A stretch of DNA of 64,000 nucleotides from the NCBI GenBank assembly GCA_905221065.1, contig CAJNBS010000002.1:124001-188000 (forward strand). The letters are read 5' to 3'. The notes under the pieces are model-generated. The model ran no database searches and was not told where the DNA came from. It saw nothing but the letters and a program-made list of their open reading frames with translations. Shown here piece after piece: positions 25,395-34,311 of this stretch (position 1 is its first letter; each line of letters opens with the position of its first letter). The position numbers and the translations under genes were made by a program. This DNA comes from a bacterium. GTDB lineage: Bacteria; Bacillota; Bacilli; Lactobacillales; Streptococcaceae.

Positions 25395-28091
25395 ATGTCA
25401 AAAGAACAAAAACGCCAAGCGTTTTACACTCAAAGTCCTGAAGAGGTCTTGAAGGCTGTGGATGCGACCGAGCAAGGTTTGTCATCAAGCGAGGCAGAAA
25501 AACGCCTTGCCGAATTTGGCCACAATGAACTCGAAGAGGGGGAGAAACGATCAATCCTGGTCAAATTCATCGAGCAATTTAAGGATTTGATGATTATCAT
25601 CCTAGTTGCGGCGGCCATCTTGTCAGTCGTGACTTCTGGTGGGGAAGATATTGCAGATGCCATTATTATCTTAGCTGTGGTTATCATCAACGCTGCCTTT
25701 GGTGTTTACCAAGAAGGAAAAGCAGAAGAAGCCATCGAAGCCCTCAAATCTATGTCCAGTCCAGCTGCCCGAGTTCTTCGTGATGGGCATATGGCGGAGA
25801 TTGACTCTAAAGAATTGGTCCCTGGAGATATCGTTTCTCTTGAAGCAGGTGACGTGGTGCCAGCAGACCTACGTTTGCTAGAAGCCAATTCTCTTAAAAT
25901 TGAAGAAGCTGCCTTGACAGGCGAGTCTGTGCCAGTCGAAAAAGACTTGACAGTCGAGCTTGCTGCAGATGCTGGTATTGGTGACCGTGTCAATATGGCT
26001 TTCCAAAACTCAAATGTGACTTATGGTCGTGGTCTTGGTGTTGTTGTCAATACAGGTATGTACACTGAAGTGGGTCATATCGCAGGTATGCTTCAAGACG
26101 CTGATGAGACTGATACACCCCTCAAACAAAACTTGAACAACCTTTCTAAGGTCTTGACCTATGCTATCTTGGTTATTGCCCTTGTTACTTTTGTAGTGGG
26201 TGTCTTTATTCAAGGAAAAGATCCACTTGGTGAGTTGATGACCTCTGTTGCGCTTGCCGTTGCAGCCATTCCAGAAGGACTTCCTGCAATCGTAACCATC
26301 GTTCTTGCCCTTGGTACTCAAGTTTTGGCCAAACGAAACTCTATCGTTCGTAAGTTGCCAGCAGTTGAAACACTTGGTTCAACAGAAATCATCGCTTCTG
26401 ATAAGACTGGTACACTGACCATGAACAAGATGACAGTCGAAAAAGTCTTCTACGATGCGGTTCTACATGACTCAGCTGATGACATTGAACTAGGTCTTGA
26501 AATGCCACTACTTCGTTCCGTTGTTTTGGCAAACGATACTAAAATCGATGTGGAAGGTAACCTGATTGGGGACCCAACTGAAACAGCCTTTATCCAGTAT
26601 GCCTTGGACAAGGGTTACGATGTCAAAGGTTTCTTAGAGAAATATCCACGTGTGGCTGAGTTGCCATTTGACTCTGATCGTAAGCTCATGTCAACAGTTC
26701 ACCCTTTGCCAGATGGTCGTTTCCTTGTAGCAGTCAAAGGTGCGCCAGACCAACTTTTGAAACGTTGTGTTCTTCGTGATAAGGCTGGGGATATTGCTCC
26801 GATTGATGAGAAGGTTACAAACCTCATTCATACAAACAACTCTGAAATGGCTCACCAAGCCTTGCGTGTCCTCGCAGGTGCTTATAAGATTATTGACAGC
26901 ATTCCAGAAAATCTTACTTCTGAGGAGCTTGAAAATAATTTAATCTTCACTGGTTTAATTGGGATGATTGATCCTGAACGTCCTGAGGCAGCTGAGGCTG
27001 TTCGTGTGGCTAAGGAAGCGGGAATCCGTCCAATCATGATTACAGGTGACCACCAAGACACAGCAGAAGCTATTGCCAAACGTTTGGGAATCATTGACGC
27101 AAACGATACAGAAGGCCACGTTTTAACAGGTGCTGAACTCAATGAACTGTCAGATGAAGACTTTGAAAAAGTCGTTGGTCAATACTCTGTTTATGCCCGT
27201 GTGTCTCCAGAACACAAGGTTCGTATTGTGAAAGCTTGGCAAAAACAAGGTAAGGTTGTTGCCATGACAGGTGACGGTGTTAATGATGCGCCAGCTCTGA
27301 AAACAGCTGATATCGGTATCGGTATGGGAATCACTGGTACAGAGGTTTCTAAGGGGGCTTCTGACATGATTCTTGCAGATGATAACTTTGCGACTATCAT
27401 CGTCGCAGTTGAAGAAGGGCGTAAGGTCTTCTCAAACATTCAAAAGACGATTCAGTACCTACTTTCTGCCAATACTGCTGAAGTATTAACTATCTTCCTA
27501 TCAACCTTGTTTGGTTGGGATGTCCTACAGCCAGTTCATCTTTTGTGGATTAACTTGGTAACGGATACCTTCCCAGCTATCGCTCTTGGTGTTGAGCCAG
27601 CTGAGCCAGGTGTTATGACCCACAAACCACGTGGACGCAAGGCGAGCTTCTTCTCAGGTGGTGTCATGAGTTCTATCATCTATCAAGGTGTACTTCAAGC
27701 AGCTATTGTTATGAGTGTTTATGGTCTTGCCCTTCTTTATCCAGTTCACGTGGGTGACAATCATGCCATTCATGCGGATGCCCTTACTATGGCCTTTGCA
27801 ACCCTTGGCTTGATTCAGCTCTTCCATGCCTACAATGTCAAATCTGTCTACCAATCAATCTTGACAGTTGGCCCATTCAAGTCTAAGACCTTTAACTGGT
27901 CTATCTTGGTATCCTTCATCCTTCTTATGGCAACAATCATCGTAGAACCGCTTGAAGGAATCTTCCACGTAACCAAACTGGACTTGTCACAATGGGGAAT
28001 CGTTATGGGCGGAAGCTTCTCAATGATTATCATTGTCGAAATCGTTAAATTTATCCAACGCAAACTCGGCTTTGACAAGAATGCGATTTAA
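25395..28091 (+). CDS. caxP: P-type cation ATPase (Ca2+/Mn2+ exporter CaxP/MgtA)
   Basis: 898 residues from ATG 25395, behind AAGGAGGAG; an upstream in-frame start at 25347 lacks such a site. Type IIA (SERCA/PMR1-like): phosphorylation loop SDKTGTLTMNKM, actuator TGES, hinge TGDGVNDAPALKTADIG, TM4 AVAAIPEGLPA, and ten predicted helices. Pneumococcal homologues export Ca2+ and help keep Mn2+ in check; both the riboswitch and the adjacent mntE fit that. Confidence 0.93.
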   Translation: MSKEQKRQAFYTQSPEEVLKAVDATEQGLSSSEAEKRLAEFGHNELEEGEKRSILVKFIEQFKDLMIIILVAAAILSVVTSGGEDIADAIIILAVVIINAAFGVYQEGKAEEAIEALKSMSSPAARVLRDGHMAEIDSKELVPGDIVSLEAGDVVPADLRLLEANSLKIEEAALTGESVPVEKDLTVELAADAGIGDRVNMAFQNSNVTYGRGLGVVVNTGMYTEVGHIAGMLQDADETDTPLKQNLNNLSKVLTYAILVIALVTFVVGVFIQGKDPLGELMTSVALAVAAIPEGLPAIVTIVLALGTQVLAKRNSIVRKLPAVETLGSTEIIASDKTGTLTMNKMTVEKVFYDAVLHDSADDIELGLEMPLLRSVVLANDTKIDVEGNLIGDPTETAFIQYALDKGYDVKGFLEKYPRVAELPFDSDRKLMSTVHPLPDGRFLVAVKGAPDQLLKRCVLRDKAGDIAPIDEKVTNLIHTNNSEMAHQALRVLAGAYKIIDSIPENLTSEELENNLIFTGLIGMIDPERPEAAEAVRVAKEAGIRPIMITGDHQDTAEAIAKRLGIIDANDTEGHVLTGAELNELSDEDFEKVVGQYSVYARVSPEHKVRIVKAWQKQGKVVAMTGDGVNDAPALKTADIGIGMGITGTEVSKGASDMILADDNFATIIVAVEEGRKVFSNIQKTIQYLLSANTAEVLTIFLSTLFGWDVLQPVHLLWINLVTDTFPAIALGVEPAEPGVMTHKPRGRKASFFSGGVMSSIIYQGVLQAAIVMSVYGLALLYPVHVGDNHAIHADALTMAFATLGLIQLFHAYNVKSVYQSILTVGPFKSKTFNWSILVSFILLMATIIVEPLEGIFHVTKLDLSQWGIVMGGSFSMIIIVEIVKFIQRKLGFDKNAI

Positions 28092-28095
28092 AAAG

Positions 28096-28121
28096 AAAAA
28101 GTCATCTTCGGATGGCTTTTT
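28096..28121 (+). terminator. caxP terminator
   Basis: AAAAAGTCATC-TTCG-GATGGCTTTTT, a UUCG-loop hairpin. Confidence 0.85.
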
Positions 28122-28162
28122 GCTACAGTTGAGGGAAAGGGCTTGCAGTTATTGGCTTTTGT

Positions 28163-28179
28163 GCTATAATTGCTATAAT
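28163..28179 (+). promoter_or_regulatory. Two adjacent extended -10 boxes
   Basis: TGC-TATAAT occurs twice, -10 boxes at 28165-28170 and 28174-28179, 9 bp apart, before the deformylase-like gene. Either may be the start point. Confidence 0.55.
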
Positions 28180-28208
28180 ATAGTAAAAAGTAAGAGGAGT
28201 GTGAGGAA

Positions 28209-28619
28209 GTGGAAAAGAAAATTGTAAAGGATATCTTATTTTTATCTCAGGTGTCTCAACCGGCAAGTAAGGATGATCTGTATCTTGCCAGAGATTTACA
28301 GGATACGCTTTTAGCAAATCGTGAGACTTGTGTTGGGCTGGCTGCCAATATGATTGGGGTGCAGAAGCGCGTGATTATCTTTAATCTTGGCTTGGTTCCC
28401 ATTGTCATGTTTAACCCAGTGCTCCTGTCCTCTGAAGGAGCTTATGAGACAGAAGAAGGCTGTTTGTCCTTGACAGGTGTGAGACCTACTAAGCGTTATG
28501 AAACCATAAGGGTTTCCTATCGTGACAGCAAGTGGCAGGAACAGACCATGACCTTGACAGGCTTTCCAGCTCAGATATGCCAGCATGAACTGGATCACTT
28601 GGAAGGACGAATCATTTAG
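28209..28619 (+). CDS. Peptide deformylase paralogue with altered motif 1
   Basis: 136 residues, GTG start after GAGGAA. Metal-binding motifs 2 (EEGCLS) and 3 (QHELDHLEG) are intact. Motif 1 reads VGLAANMIG, so the usual Gln of GxGLAAxQ, which stabilises the oxyanion, is Met. It may be a weak or repurposed deformylase; the main deformylase would be elsewhere in the genome. It ends 11 nt before a membrane-protein gene. Confidence 0.8.
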   Translation: MEKKIVKDILFLSQVSQPASKDDLYLARDLQDTLLANRETCVGLAANMIGVQKRVIIFNLGLVPIVMFNPVLLSSEGAYETEEGCLSLTGVRPTKRYETIRVSYRDSKWQEQTMTLTGFPAQICQHELDHLEGRII

Positions 28620-28630
28620 GAGGAAAGCAA

Positions 28631-30226
28631 ATGAAACGGATAGTCTTCGAACTTATTTTTATCGCAACGACCTGGTATATCTTTTTACCGCCTCTTAACC
28701 TGACCAGCTGGGAATTTCTCTTTTTCCTCTGTGGGCATTTATTGGTTGTAGCAATCTTATTTGGCTTTGGCAAGGGAATCAATCTGGTCAAGACAGTTCA
28801 TGTGCGCCACGGCAAGGCGGAAGCTGCTTTAAATTTTGAGGGTTTCAAAATCAATCGGTTAGGGAAAATTCTTGTAGTTTCTATTGGAGGAATTTTGCTC
28901 TTGGCAGGTTTGGTTTCCTTGGTGACTTCTAGTATTTTCCAGGCTAAAAATTATGCCAATGTAGTCACGGTTACGGAAAAAGAGTTTGCTGAATTTCCTA
29001 AGAGTGACACTAGTAAGGTTCCTATCCTAGATAGAAGTACTGCTGAAAAAATTGGCGACCGCTACTTGGGTTCCCTAACGGATAAGGTGTCGCAGTACGT
29101 GGCGGCAGACACCTATACTCAACTAACGATTGATGGGAAACCTTATCGAGTTACACCGCTAGAATATGCAGACCCTATCAAATGGTTTAACAATCAGGCC
29201 AAGGGAATCGGTGAGTATATTAAGGTGGACATGGTAACTGGGAATGCGGATTTGGTGGATTTGAAGACACCAATCAAGTATTCGGATTCGGAGTATTTTA
29301 ACCGTGATGTCAAACGTCACCTGCGCTTTAAGTATCCAACCAAAATCTTCAAAACTCCATCCTTCGAGGTGGACGATGAGGGCAATCCTTTCTATGTAGC
29401 TACAGTTTACCAAAAGCAGTTTGGACTGGCGGTTCCTCGTCCTGTTTCAGTCATTATCTTGGATGCCACAAATGGAGAAACCAAAGAATACAGCTTGGCA
29501 GATGTTCCTGAATGGGTGGACAGGGTTTATCCAGCTGAGGAAACCATTGAGCAAATCAACTATAACGGCAAGTACAAGGACGGTTTCTGGAATGCCATGA
29601 TTTCCAAGAAAAATGTGACCCAGACTACCAAGGGATATAATTACTTGTCTATCGGCAATGACATTTATCTCTACACAGGTGTGACTTCGGCCAATGCAGA
29701 TGAGAGTAATCTTGGTTTCATCCTTGAAAACATGCGAACAGGAGAAATCACCAAGTACAGCTTGGCTTCTGCGACCGAAGAATCAGCCCGTGAATCAGCC
29801 GAAGGTGCTGTTCAGGAGAAATCCTACAAGGCAACCTTCCCAATCCTCATCAACCTCAATGACAAGTCTCTCTATATCATGGGCTTGAAGGACAATGCTG
29901 GCTTGGTCAAAGAGTATGCTTTGGTAGATGCAGTTGAGTACCAAAATGTTATCGTAGCTACTACAGTGGAAGAACTGCTCAGCAAGTATGCCAATAAAAA
30001 TGACCTTGAAATTGACAATGCAATAACTGAAAGCATCAAGGGTGTGGTAGCAGACCTCAAATCAGCTGTTATCAAGGGAGACACCGTCTACTTCTTTAAA
30101 GTTGATGGCAAGATTTACAAGGTCAAGGCCTCTGTATCTGATGACCTCCCTTACCTTGAAAATGGTAAAGCTTTCGAAGGTCAAGTAGGAAAAGACAATT
30201 ATCTCAAGACCTTTAAAGTGCAGTAA
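28631..30226 (+). CDS. Membrane protein of unknown function, 531 residues
   Basis: GGAGGAAAG ribosome site, 11 nt after the deformylase paralogue. Three hydrophobic helices near the N-terminus (about 4-22, 28-50, 80-106), then about 420 polar residues, probably outside the membrane. These contain repeated beta-type blocks (for example FYVATVYQKQFGLAVPRPVSVIILDATNGETKEY; LYTGVTSANADESNLGFILENMRTGEITKY), each pairing a measured value with a TGE/NGE turn. Family not recognised. Appears conserved in mitis-group streptococci from memory of gene order. Confidence 0.75.
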   Translation: MKRIVFELIFIATTWYIFLPPLNLTSWEFLFFLCGHLLVVAILFGFGKGINLVKTVHVRHGKAEAALNFEGFKINRLGKILVVSIGGILLLAGLVSLVTSSIFQAKNYANVVTVTEKEFAEFPKSDTSKVPILDRSTAEKIGDRYLGSLTDKVSQYVAADTYTQLTIDGKPYRVTPLEYADPIKWFNNQAKGIGEYIKVDMVTGNADLVDLKTPIKYSDSEYFNRDVKRHLRFKYPTKIFKTPSFEVDDEGNPFYVATVYQKQFGLAVPRPVSVIILDATNGETKEYSLADVPEWVDRVYPAEETIEQINYNGKYKDGFWNAMISKKNVTQTTKGYNYLSIGNDIYLYTGVTSANADESNLGFILENMRTGEITKYSLASATEESARESAEGAVQEKSYKATFPILINLNDKSLYIMGLKDNAGLVKEYALVDAVEYQNVIVATTVEELLSKYANKNDLEIDNAITESIKGVVADLKSAVIKGDTVYFFKVDGKIYKVKASVSDDLPYLENGKAFEGQVGKDNYLKTFKVQ

Positions 30227-30250
30227 AAATAGGTTTCTTCAGAAAGTATA

Positions 30251-30259
30251 TGTTATAAT
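30251..30259 (+). promoter_or_regulatory. Extended -10 before small membrane protein
   Basis: TGT-TATAAT, -10 30254-30259. Confidence 0.6.
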
Positions 30260-30291
30260 AAGGTAAAATAAGACTAATGTAGGACAAACAA

Positions 30292-30456
30292 ATGGGTTTT
30301 TATGTGATGGTTGCTTCAATGCTACTCGGACTGCTCGCTTTGAAGATAGGTTTTTCTCAGTTCAAGGAGAAAAAAGATAAATTCTTATCCATCCTAACAA
30401 GCTTAGCTGGCACAGCCCTTGTTCTCGTGGCTATTTGGTTAGGATGGCCCAAATAA
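30292..30456 (+). CDS. Small membrane protein, 54 residues
   Basis: ATG 30292 after AGGACAAACAA. Helix 1 at about 3-19 (FYVMVASMLLGLLALKI), a basic loop FKEKKDK, helix 2 at about 32-51 ending WLGWPK. Flanked by its own promoter and terminator, so it is a stand-alone gene. Function unknown. Confidence 0.65.
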   Translation: MGFYVMVASMLLGLLALKIGFSQFKEKKDKFLSILTSLAGTALVLVAIWLGWPK

Positions 30457-30462
30457 ATAGAG

Positions 30463-30488
30463 AAACCTCGGTCAAACCGAGGTTTTTC
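30463..30488 (+). terminator. Terminator after small membrane protein gene
   Basis: AAACCTCGGT (30463-30472) / ACCGAGGTTT (30476-30485), T tail. Confidence 0.9.
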
Positions 30489-30499
30489 AGATGAATTTC

Positions 30500-30528
30500 T
30501 TGGTAGTAGCTAAAAAATATGCTACACT
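30500..30528 (+). promoter_or_regulatory. yaaA promoter abutting the start codon
   Basis: -35 TTGGTA (30500-30505), 17-bp spacer, TGC-TACACT (-10 30523-30528). Only 6 nt separate it from the ATG at 30535, so transcription should start at the start codon. Confidence 0.7.
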
Positions 30529-30534
30529 ATCAAT

Positions 30535-31263
30535 ATGAAAATTTTAATCCCAACAGCAAAAGAAATGAACACAGATTTGCCTAGTATCGAAGCTACTCCT
30601 TTAAAACCAGAAAGTCAGGCTGTACTTGATGCCTTGGCCCTCTATTCTGCTAATCAATTGGAGAGTTTTTACAAGGTATCAGCTGAGAAGGCAGCGGATG
30701 AATTTCAAAATATCCAGGCTTTAAAAAACAAAACTGCTCAACACTATCCAGCCTTGAAACTTTTTGATGGGCTCATGTATCGCCATATCAAGCGAGACAA
30801 ACTGACCGAGGCAGAACAAGCCTATCTTGAAAATCATGTCTTCATCACGTCGGCTTTGTACGGAGTCGTACCAGCCTTGTCACCCATAGCCCCTCACCGT
30901 TTGGACTTTTTGATGAAATTAAAAGTCGCTGGAAAGACTTTGAAGAGCCATTGGAAGTCAGCCTATGATGAAGCTGTGACGCAGGAAGAAGTGATTTTCT
31001 CCCTCTTGTCATCCGAGTTTGAGACTGTATTTTCTAAGGAAATCAGAGAAAAGATGGTAACCTTCAAATTTATGGAGGATAAAGGTGGTCAGCTGAAGAT
31101 TCACTCAACCATTTCCAAGAAAGCGCGTGGAGCCTTCCTAACAGCCCTGATAGAAAATCAAGTACAAACAGTGGAAGAAGCTCGTCGCTTAAGCTTTGGA
31201 GGATTTGTCTACAGAGAAGACCTGTCCCAACCACAGGAATTGGTTTTTGTAAAGGAAGTATGA
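30535..31263 (+). CDS. yaaA: YaaA-family peroxide-stress protein
   Basis: 242 residues, DUF328/UPF0246. N-terminal KILIPTAKEMN, central ALYGVVPALSPIAPHRLDF (family hallmark LYG-L-P-D/E-I-PYRLEM), C-terminal SFGGFVYRED. In E. coli YaaA lowers free iron during H2O2 stress, useful in an H2O2-producing streptococcus. No ribosome site, and the promoter abuts the ATG: predicted leaderless mRNA. Confidence 0.85.
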   Translation: MKILIPTAKEMNTDLPSIEATPLKPESQAVLDALALYSANQLESFYKVSAEKAADEFQNIQALKNKTAQHYPALKLFDGLMYRHIKRDKLTEAEQAYLENHVFITSALYGVVPALSPIAPHRLDFLMKLKVAGKTLKSHWKSAYDEAVTQEEVIFSLLSSEFETVFSKEIREKMVTFKFMEDKGGQLKIHSTISKKARGAFLTALIENQVQTVEEARRLSFGGFVYREDLSQPQELVFVKEV

Positions 31264-31320
31264 AAAGATATTTTGTATTTGACAATATGTATCATCGGTT
31301 ATTTTAGTTTATAAATGAGA

Positions 31321-31378
31321 AAAAAGCGAACAAGCTAGTCTTCTGAGTGTCAGAAAAGTAGTCTTGTTCGCTTTTATT
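31321..31378. terminator. Bidirectional terminator
   Basis: AAAAGCGAACAAG / CTTGTTCGCTTTT around a 22-nt loop. Serves yaaA and the convergent flavin reductase gene. Confidence 0.85.
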
Positions 31379-31385
31379 ATGTTGG

Positions 31386-31934
31386 TTACTTAATCGTATT
31401 AACCAAGTCTTGAGCTTGTTTTTCAAGTGAGTTTAGGACTGATTCTTCGAGAACCAATTTTCCGTCTGCCCAGGCAGAGTCGTTAACACGTGCGGCAGTA
31501 AAGTCACCAACGACTTGTGTACGGATAAATGGCAAGAGGTCTTTGTAGATAGCGAAAAGTTGATCGTGACCTGCATTGGCTACAGATGATACGGTGACAA
31601 ACTTATCTTGAAGGGCAGAAGCGCCACGTGTATCAGACAAGTCAAGGGCACGAGATAGCCAGTCAAGCAAGTTTTTCACTGTACCAGGGATAGAGAAGTT
31701 GTAGACTGGAGAGAAAATCCAGATGGCATCCGCAGCTAGAACTGCTTCACGAGCAGCTTCTACAGCTGGGTGAGTTGGAACTTCCAAATCTTGGCTGAAG
31801 AGAGGAAGGGCTGAATAATCGAGGTAGCTAACTTCCGCTTTACAAGCAAGTGCTTTCTCAGCTTCAAGTGCCAATTGGTGGTTGAAAGAACCTTGGCGTA
31901 GTGATCCGACGATAAATAATACTTTTTTAGACAT
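31386..31934 (-). CDS. NADPH-dependent FMN reductase family protein
   Basis: 182 residues from ATG 31934, behind AAAGGAGA. Flavodoxin-like fold: VGSLRQGSFNHQLA binds the FMN phosphate, and SPVYNFSIPGTVKNLLDWLSR is the classic second FMN/NADPH motif. Probably a quinone or azo/chromate-type reductase; substrate not deducible. Confidence 0.88.
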   Translation of the reverse strand: MSKKVLFIVGSLRQGSFNHQLALEAEKALACKAEVSYLDYSALPLFSQDLEVPTHPAVEAAREAVLAADAIWIFSPVYNFSIPGTVKNLLDWLSRALDLSDTRGASALQDKFVTVSSVANAGHDQLFAIYKDLLPFIRTQVVGDFTAARVNDSAWADGKLVLEESVLNSLEKQAQDLVNTIK

Positions 31935-32222
31935 GATGTGTCTCCTTTTTCTTAAATTTCCGAGAATTTTCTCGTTGTTATAAAACATATTACAACAAAA
32001 CAAAAGGACTTGCAAGAAATTTGCTCAGAGTTTATTTGAAACAATAAAATTGTAAAAACTTTAGTTACTTGCGACTGGAATGCATTTGGTTTTCGGCAGA
32101 GTATTCCTATATTCTCTTGTAATATGATGACATAAGTGCTAAAATAAACGAGAAAACTCGCAATAGAAACCGCAGAACAGCTATTTTCCGGTATCATTTC
32201 ATAAACAATTAAAGGAACAATA

Positions 32223-32300
32223 ATGGCATTGAAGAATGCTTCTAAAAGGGGTGGAGATCATGTAAGGCACAGATTAACAAGTGACAGAAAAAAGAAATAA
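32223..32300 (+). CDS. Possible 25-residue basic leader peptide
   Basis: ATG 32223 after AAAGGAACAATA; the peptide is rich in Lys/Arg/His and stops 25 nt before the MFS start. It may be a leader peptide or chance; no homologue recognised. Confidence 0.25.
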   Translation: MALKNASKRGGDHVRHRLTSDRKKK

Positions 32301-32325
32301 TAATACACTTGTTAAAGGAGAAAAG

Positions 32326-33522
32326 ATGTTAATAAGAAATTATCGGAAAAATATTGGCCTGATGGCCGGAGTTGAGTTTTTTGCATTTTTAGGGATTACC
32401 AGTTTTTGGATTCTCTTTCTCAGTCAAAACGGAATGTCTCTTTGGCAGATTGGACTTCTGGAAAGTATTTTTCATACGACCAGTCTTCTCTGTGAAATTC
32501 CATCTGGTATGTTAGCTGACCGCTATTCCTATAAGACCAATCTTTATTTAAGTCGTATAGCAGGGATTGTGTCTTCTATTCTTATGTTGGCTGGGCAGGG
32601 AAATTTTTGGATTTATGCCCTAGCTATGGCGGTGAGTGCCTTGTCTTATAATTTTGATTCAGGAACAAGCGCAGCAATGGTCTATGACTCGGCTGTAGTG
32701 GCTGGACTAAAGGAGCGTTACCTATCCATTTCAAGTTTCCTATCAGGAGTGTCAGAAGGAACTCGGTCTTTGGGGACAGTTTTGGCAGGATTTTTTGTTC
32801 ATGGTCAATTGCACCTGACCTACTATATCATGATTGCGACTTCTATCATAGTTCTTTTCCTGATTTGGATGCTGAAAGAACCCAGTGTCAAGCTAGAAAA
32901 AGCTGATAGTGTGACTATGAAACAGATTATTTGGACTGTTAAGGAAGAGTTGGAGCGAAATCCCATGCTTTTCAACTGGATGATTTTGTCTCAGATTGTC
33001 GGAGTACTCATGTGCATGTTTTATTTTTACTATCAAAATCAGTTACCAGATTTAAGCGGTTGGCAAATTTCAGCAGTTATGCTACTTGGGAGTCTCTTAA
33101 ATATCGTCGCAGTCTATCTAGCGAGTAAGATTGGAAAGAACTATGCTGCCTTGAAGCTTTTCCCTATCCTCGTCCTGCTGACTGGAGTTACCTATATGCT
33201 GTCCTACTTTGGAACACCTCTAATCTATATTTTGATTTATTTGATTAGTAATGCTCTATATGCTCTTTTTCAGCCGATTTTTGACAATGATTTGCAAGAG
33301 CGCCTTCCAAGTGAAGTAAGGGCAACCATGCTGAGTGTCTACTCTATGATGTTTAGCCTTAGTATGATTGTCTTCTTCCCGCTGACAGGCTGGTTGATTG
33401 ACCATTTAGGCTTTGTGCTAACATTTCTTTATCTAGGCTTCTTTTTAGTCATGATTAGCCTTCTACTACCTATCTTTTTAGGAAAAATGGCTAAAAGAAT
33501 GGATGATAAATTGATTACATAG
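32326..33522 (+). CDS. MFS transporter
   Basis: 398 residues from ATG 32326, preceded by AAAGGAG at 32314-32320; an in-frame GTG 32281 is less likely. About 11-12 helices. LADRYSYKTNLYLSRIAG is the loop 2-3 motif A (G-xx-DRYGRR type). Probably a drug or metabolite exporter; substrate unknown. The about 390-nt upstream region (31935-32325) holds no recognised element, only a 25-codon basic frame at 32223-32300. Confidence 0.82.
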   Translation: MLIRNYRKNIGLMAGVEFFAFLGITSFWILFLSQNGMSLWQIGLLESIFHTTSLLCEIPSGMLADRYSYKTNLYLSRIAGIVSSILMLAGQGNFWIYALAMAVSALSYNFDSGTSAAMVYDSAVVAGLKERYLSISSFLSGVSEGTRSLGTVLAGFFVHGQLHLTYYIMIATSIIVLFLIWMLKEPSVKLEKADSVTMKQIIWTVKEELERNPMLFNWMILSQIVGVLMCMFYFYYQNQLPDLSGWQISAVMLLGSLLNIVAVYLASKIGKNYAALKLFPILVLLTGVTYMLSYFGTPLIYILIYLISNALYALFQPIFDNDLQERLPSEVRATMLSVYSMMFSLSMIVFFPLTGWLIDHLGFVLTFLYLGFFLVMISLLLPIFLGKMAKRMDDKLIT

Positions 33523-33540
33523 ATCAAAAAAATTTACGAA

Positions 33541-33568
33541 AACTTGAGTGCCAAGCTCAGGTTTTTTA
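33541..33568 (+). terminator. MFS gene terminator
   Basis: AAACTTGAG / CTCAGGTTT stem with one G-U pair, then T6. Confidence 0.75.
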
Positions 33569-33659
33569 ATAGGTTGATTTTGGAGCTGTCTTTACTTTTC
33601 TTGCTCGGTTTTAATCAAGAAAAATCGGTTTACTTTGAAGGGAGAAATAGAATTGGTTG

Positions 33660-33776
33660 CTTATACTCAATGAAAATCAAAGAGCAAACTAGGAAGCTAG
33701 CCGCAGGTTGCTCAAAGCACAGCTTTGAGGTTGCAGATAAAGCTGACGTAGTTTGAAGAGGTTTTCGAAGAGTATT
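33660..33776. repeat. BOX element (boxA-boxC, no boxB)
   Basis: Begins TTATACTCAATGAAAATCAA, runs through GCTAGCCGCAGGTTGCTCAAA (boxA) directly into TTTGAGGTTGCAGATAAAGC and GTAGTTTGAAGAG...TTTTCGAAGAGTAT (boxC). BOX elements are dispersed noncoding repeats of S. pneumoniae and close relatives; the shortest A-C form is seen here. It sits 12 bp before the promoter of the DUF5590 gene. Confidence 0.92.
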
Positions 33777-33787
33777 CTTGCATTCGC

Positions 33788-33816
33788 TTGTAATAAAGCC
33801 CAATAGATGGTAAAAT
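33788..33816 (+). promoter_or_regulatory. Promoter abutting the DUF5590 start codon
   Basis: -35 TTGTAA (33788-33793), 17-bp spacer, TGG-TAAAAT (-10 33811-33816); the GTG start is at 33823. Confidence 0.7.
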
Positions 33817-33822
33817 AGACGA

Positions 33823-34311
33823 GTGAAAAAAAGACAAAACAAAGCAAAAAATAATCTACTGTGGCAGTATGGTCTAGGGATGACGATTTTGTTTGTGGTT
33901 ATCAGTGCTTCCTTTCTGTATCTGGTGTTTCTGAGTATGAAACCCTATCAAACAGCTAAAAGTGAAGGAGAAAAATTAGCTCAGCAGTATGCAGGATTAG
34001 AGCAGGCTGATCAGGTTGACTTATACAATGGCTTGGAATCCTATTACAGCGTTCTTGGTCGTAATAAAAAACAAGAAGCGCTTGCTGTCCTGATTGGAAA
34101 AGATGACCATAAGATCTACGTTTATCAGCTAAATCAAGGTGTTTCACAAGAAAAAGCAGAAGCAGTTTCTAAAGAAAAAGGAGCTGGCGAGATTGACAAG
34201 ATTACCTTTGGCCGTTATCAAGACAAGCCAATCTGGGAAGTCAAGTCAGGCTCTAATTTTTATCTAGTAGATTTTGAAACAGGAGCATTGGTCAATAAGG
34301 AGGGCCTATGA
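33823..34311 (+). CDS. YpmB-like DUF5590 membrane protein
   Basis: 162 residues, GTG start at 33823 with no ribosome site and the -10 only 6 nt upstream, so a leaderless mRNA is likely. One N-terminal transmembrane helix (about 14-37), then an extracytoplasmic part with LNQGVSQEKAEAVSKEKGAGEIDKITFGRYQDKPIWEVK, typical of YpmB/PepSY-like domains. The stop overlaps the aspC ATG by 4 nt; YpmB next to aspC is a conserved Firmicute pairing. Confidence 0.8.
   Translation: MKKRQNKAKNNLLWQYGLGMTILFVVISASFLYLVFLSMKPYQTAKSEGEKLAQQYAGLEQADQVDLYNGLESYYSVLGRNKKQEALAVLIGKDDHKIYVYQLNQGVSQEKAEAVSKEKGAGEIDKITFGRYQDKPIWEVKSGSNFYLVDFETGALVNKEGL

Noticed and set aside
33544..33756. 70-codon frame crossing the BOX element
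   Set aside because: Lies mostly in a known noncoding repeat and lacks a ribosome site.
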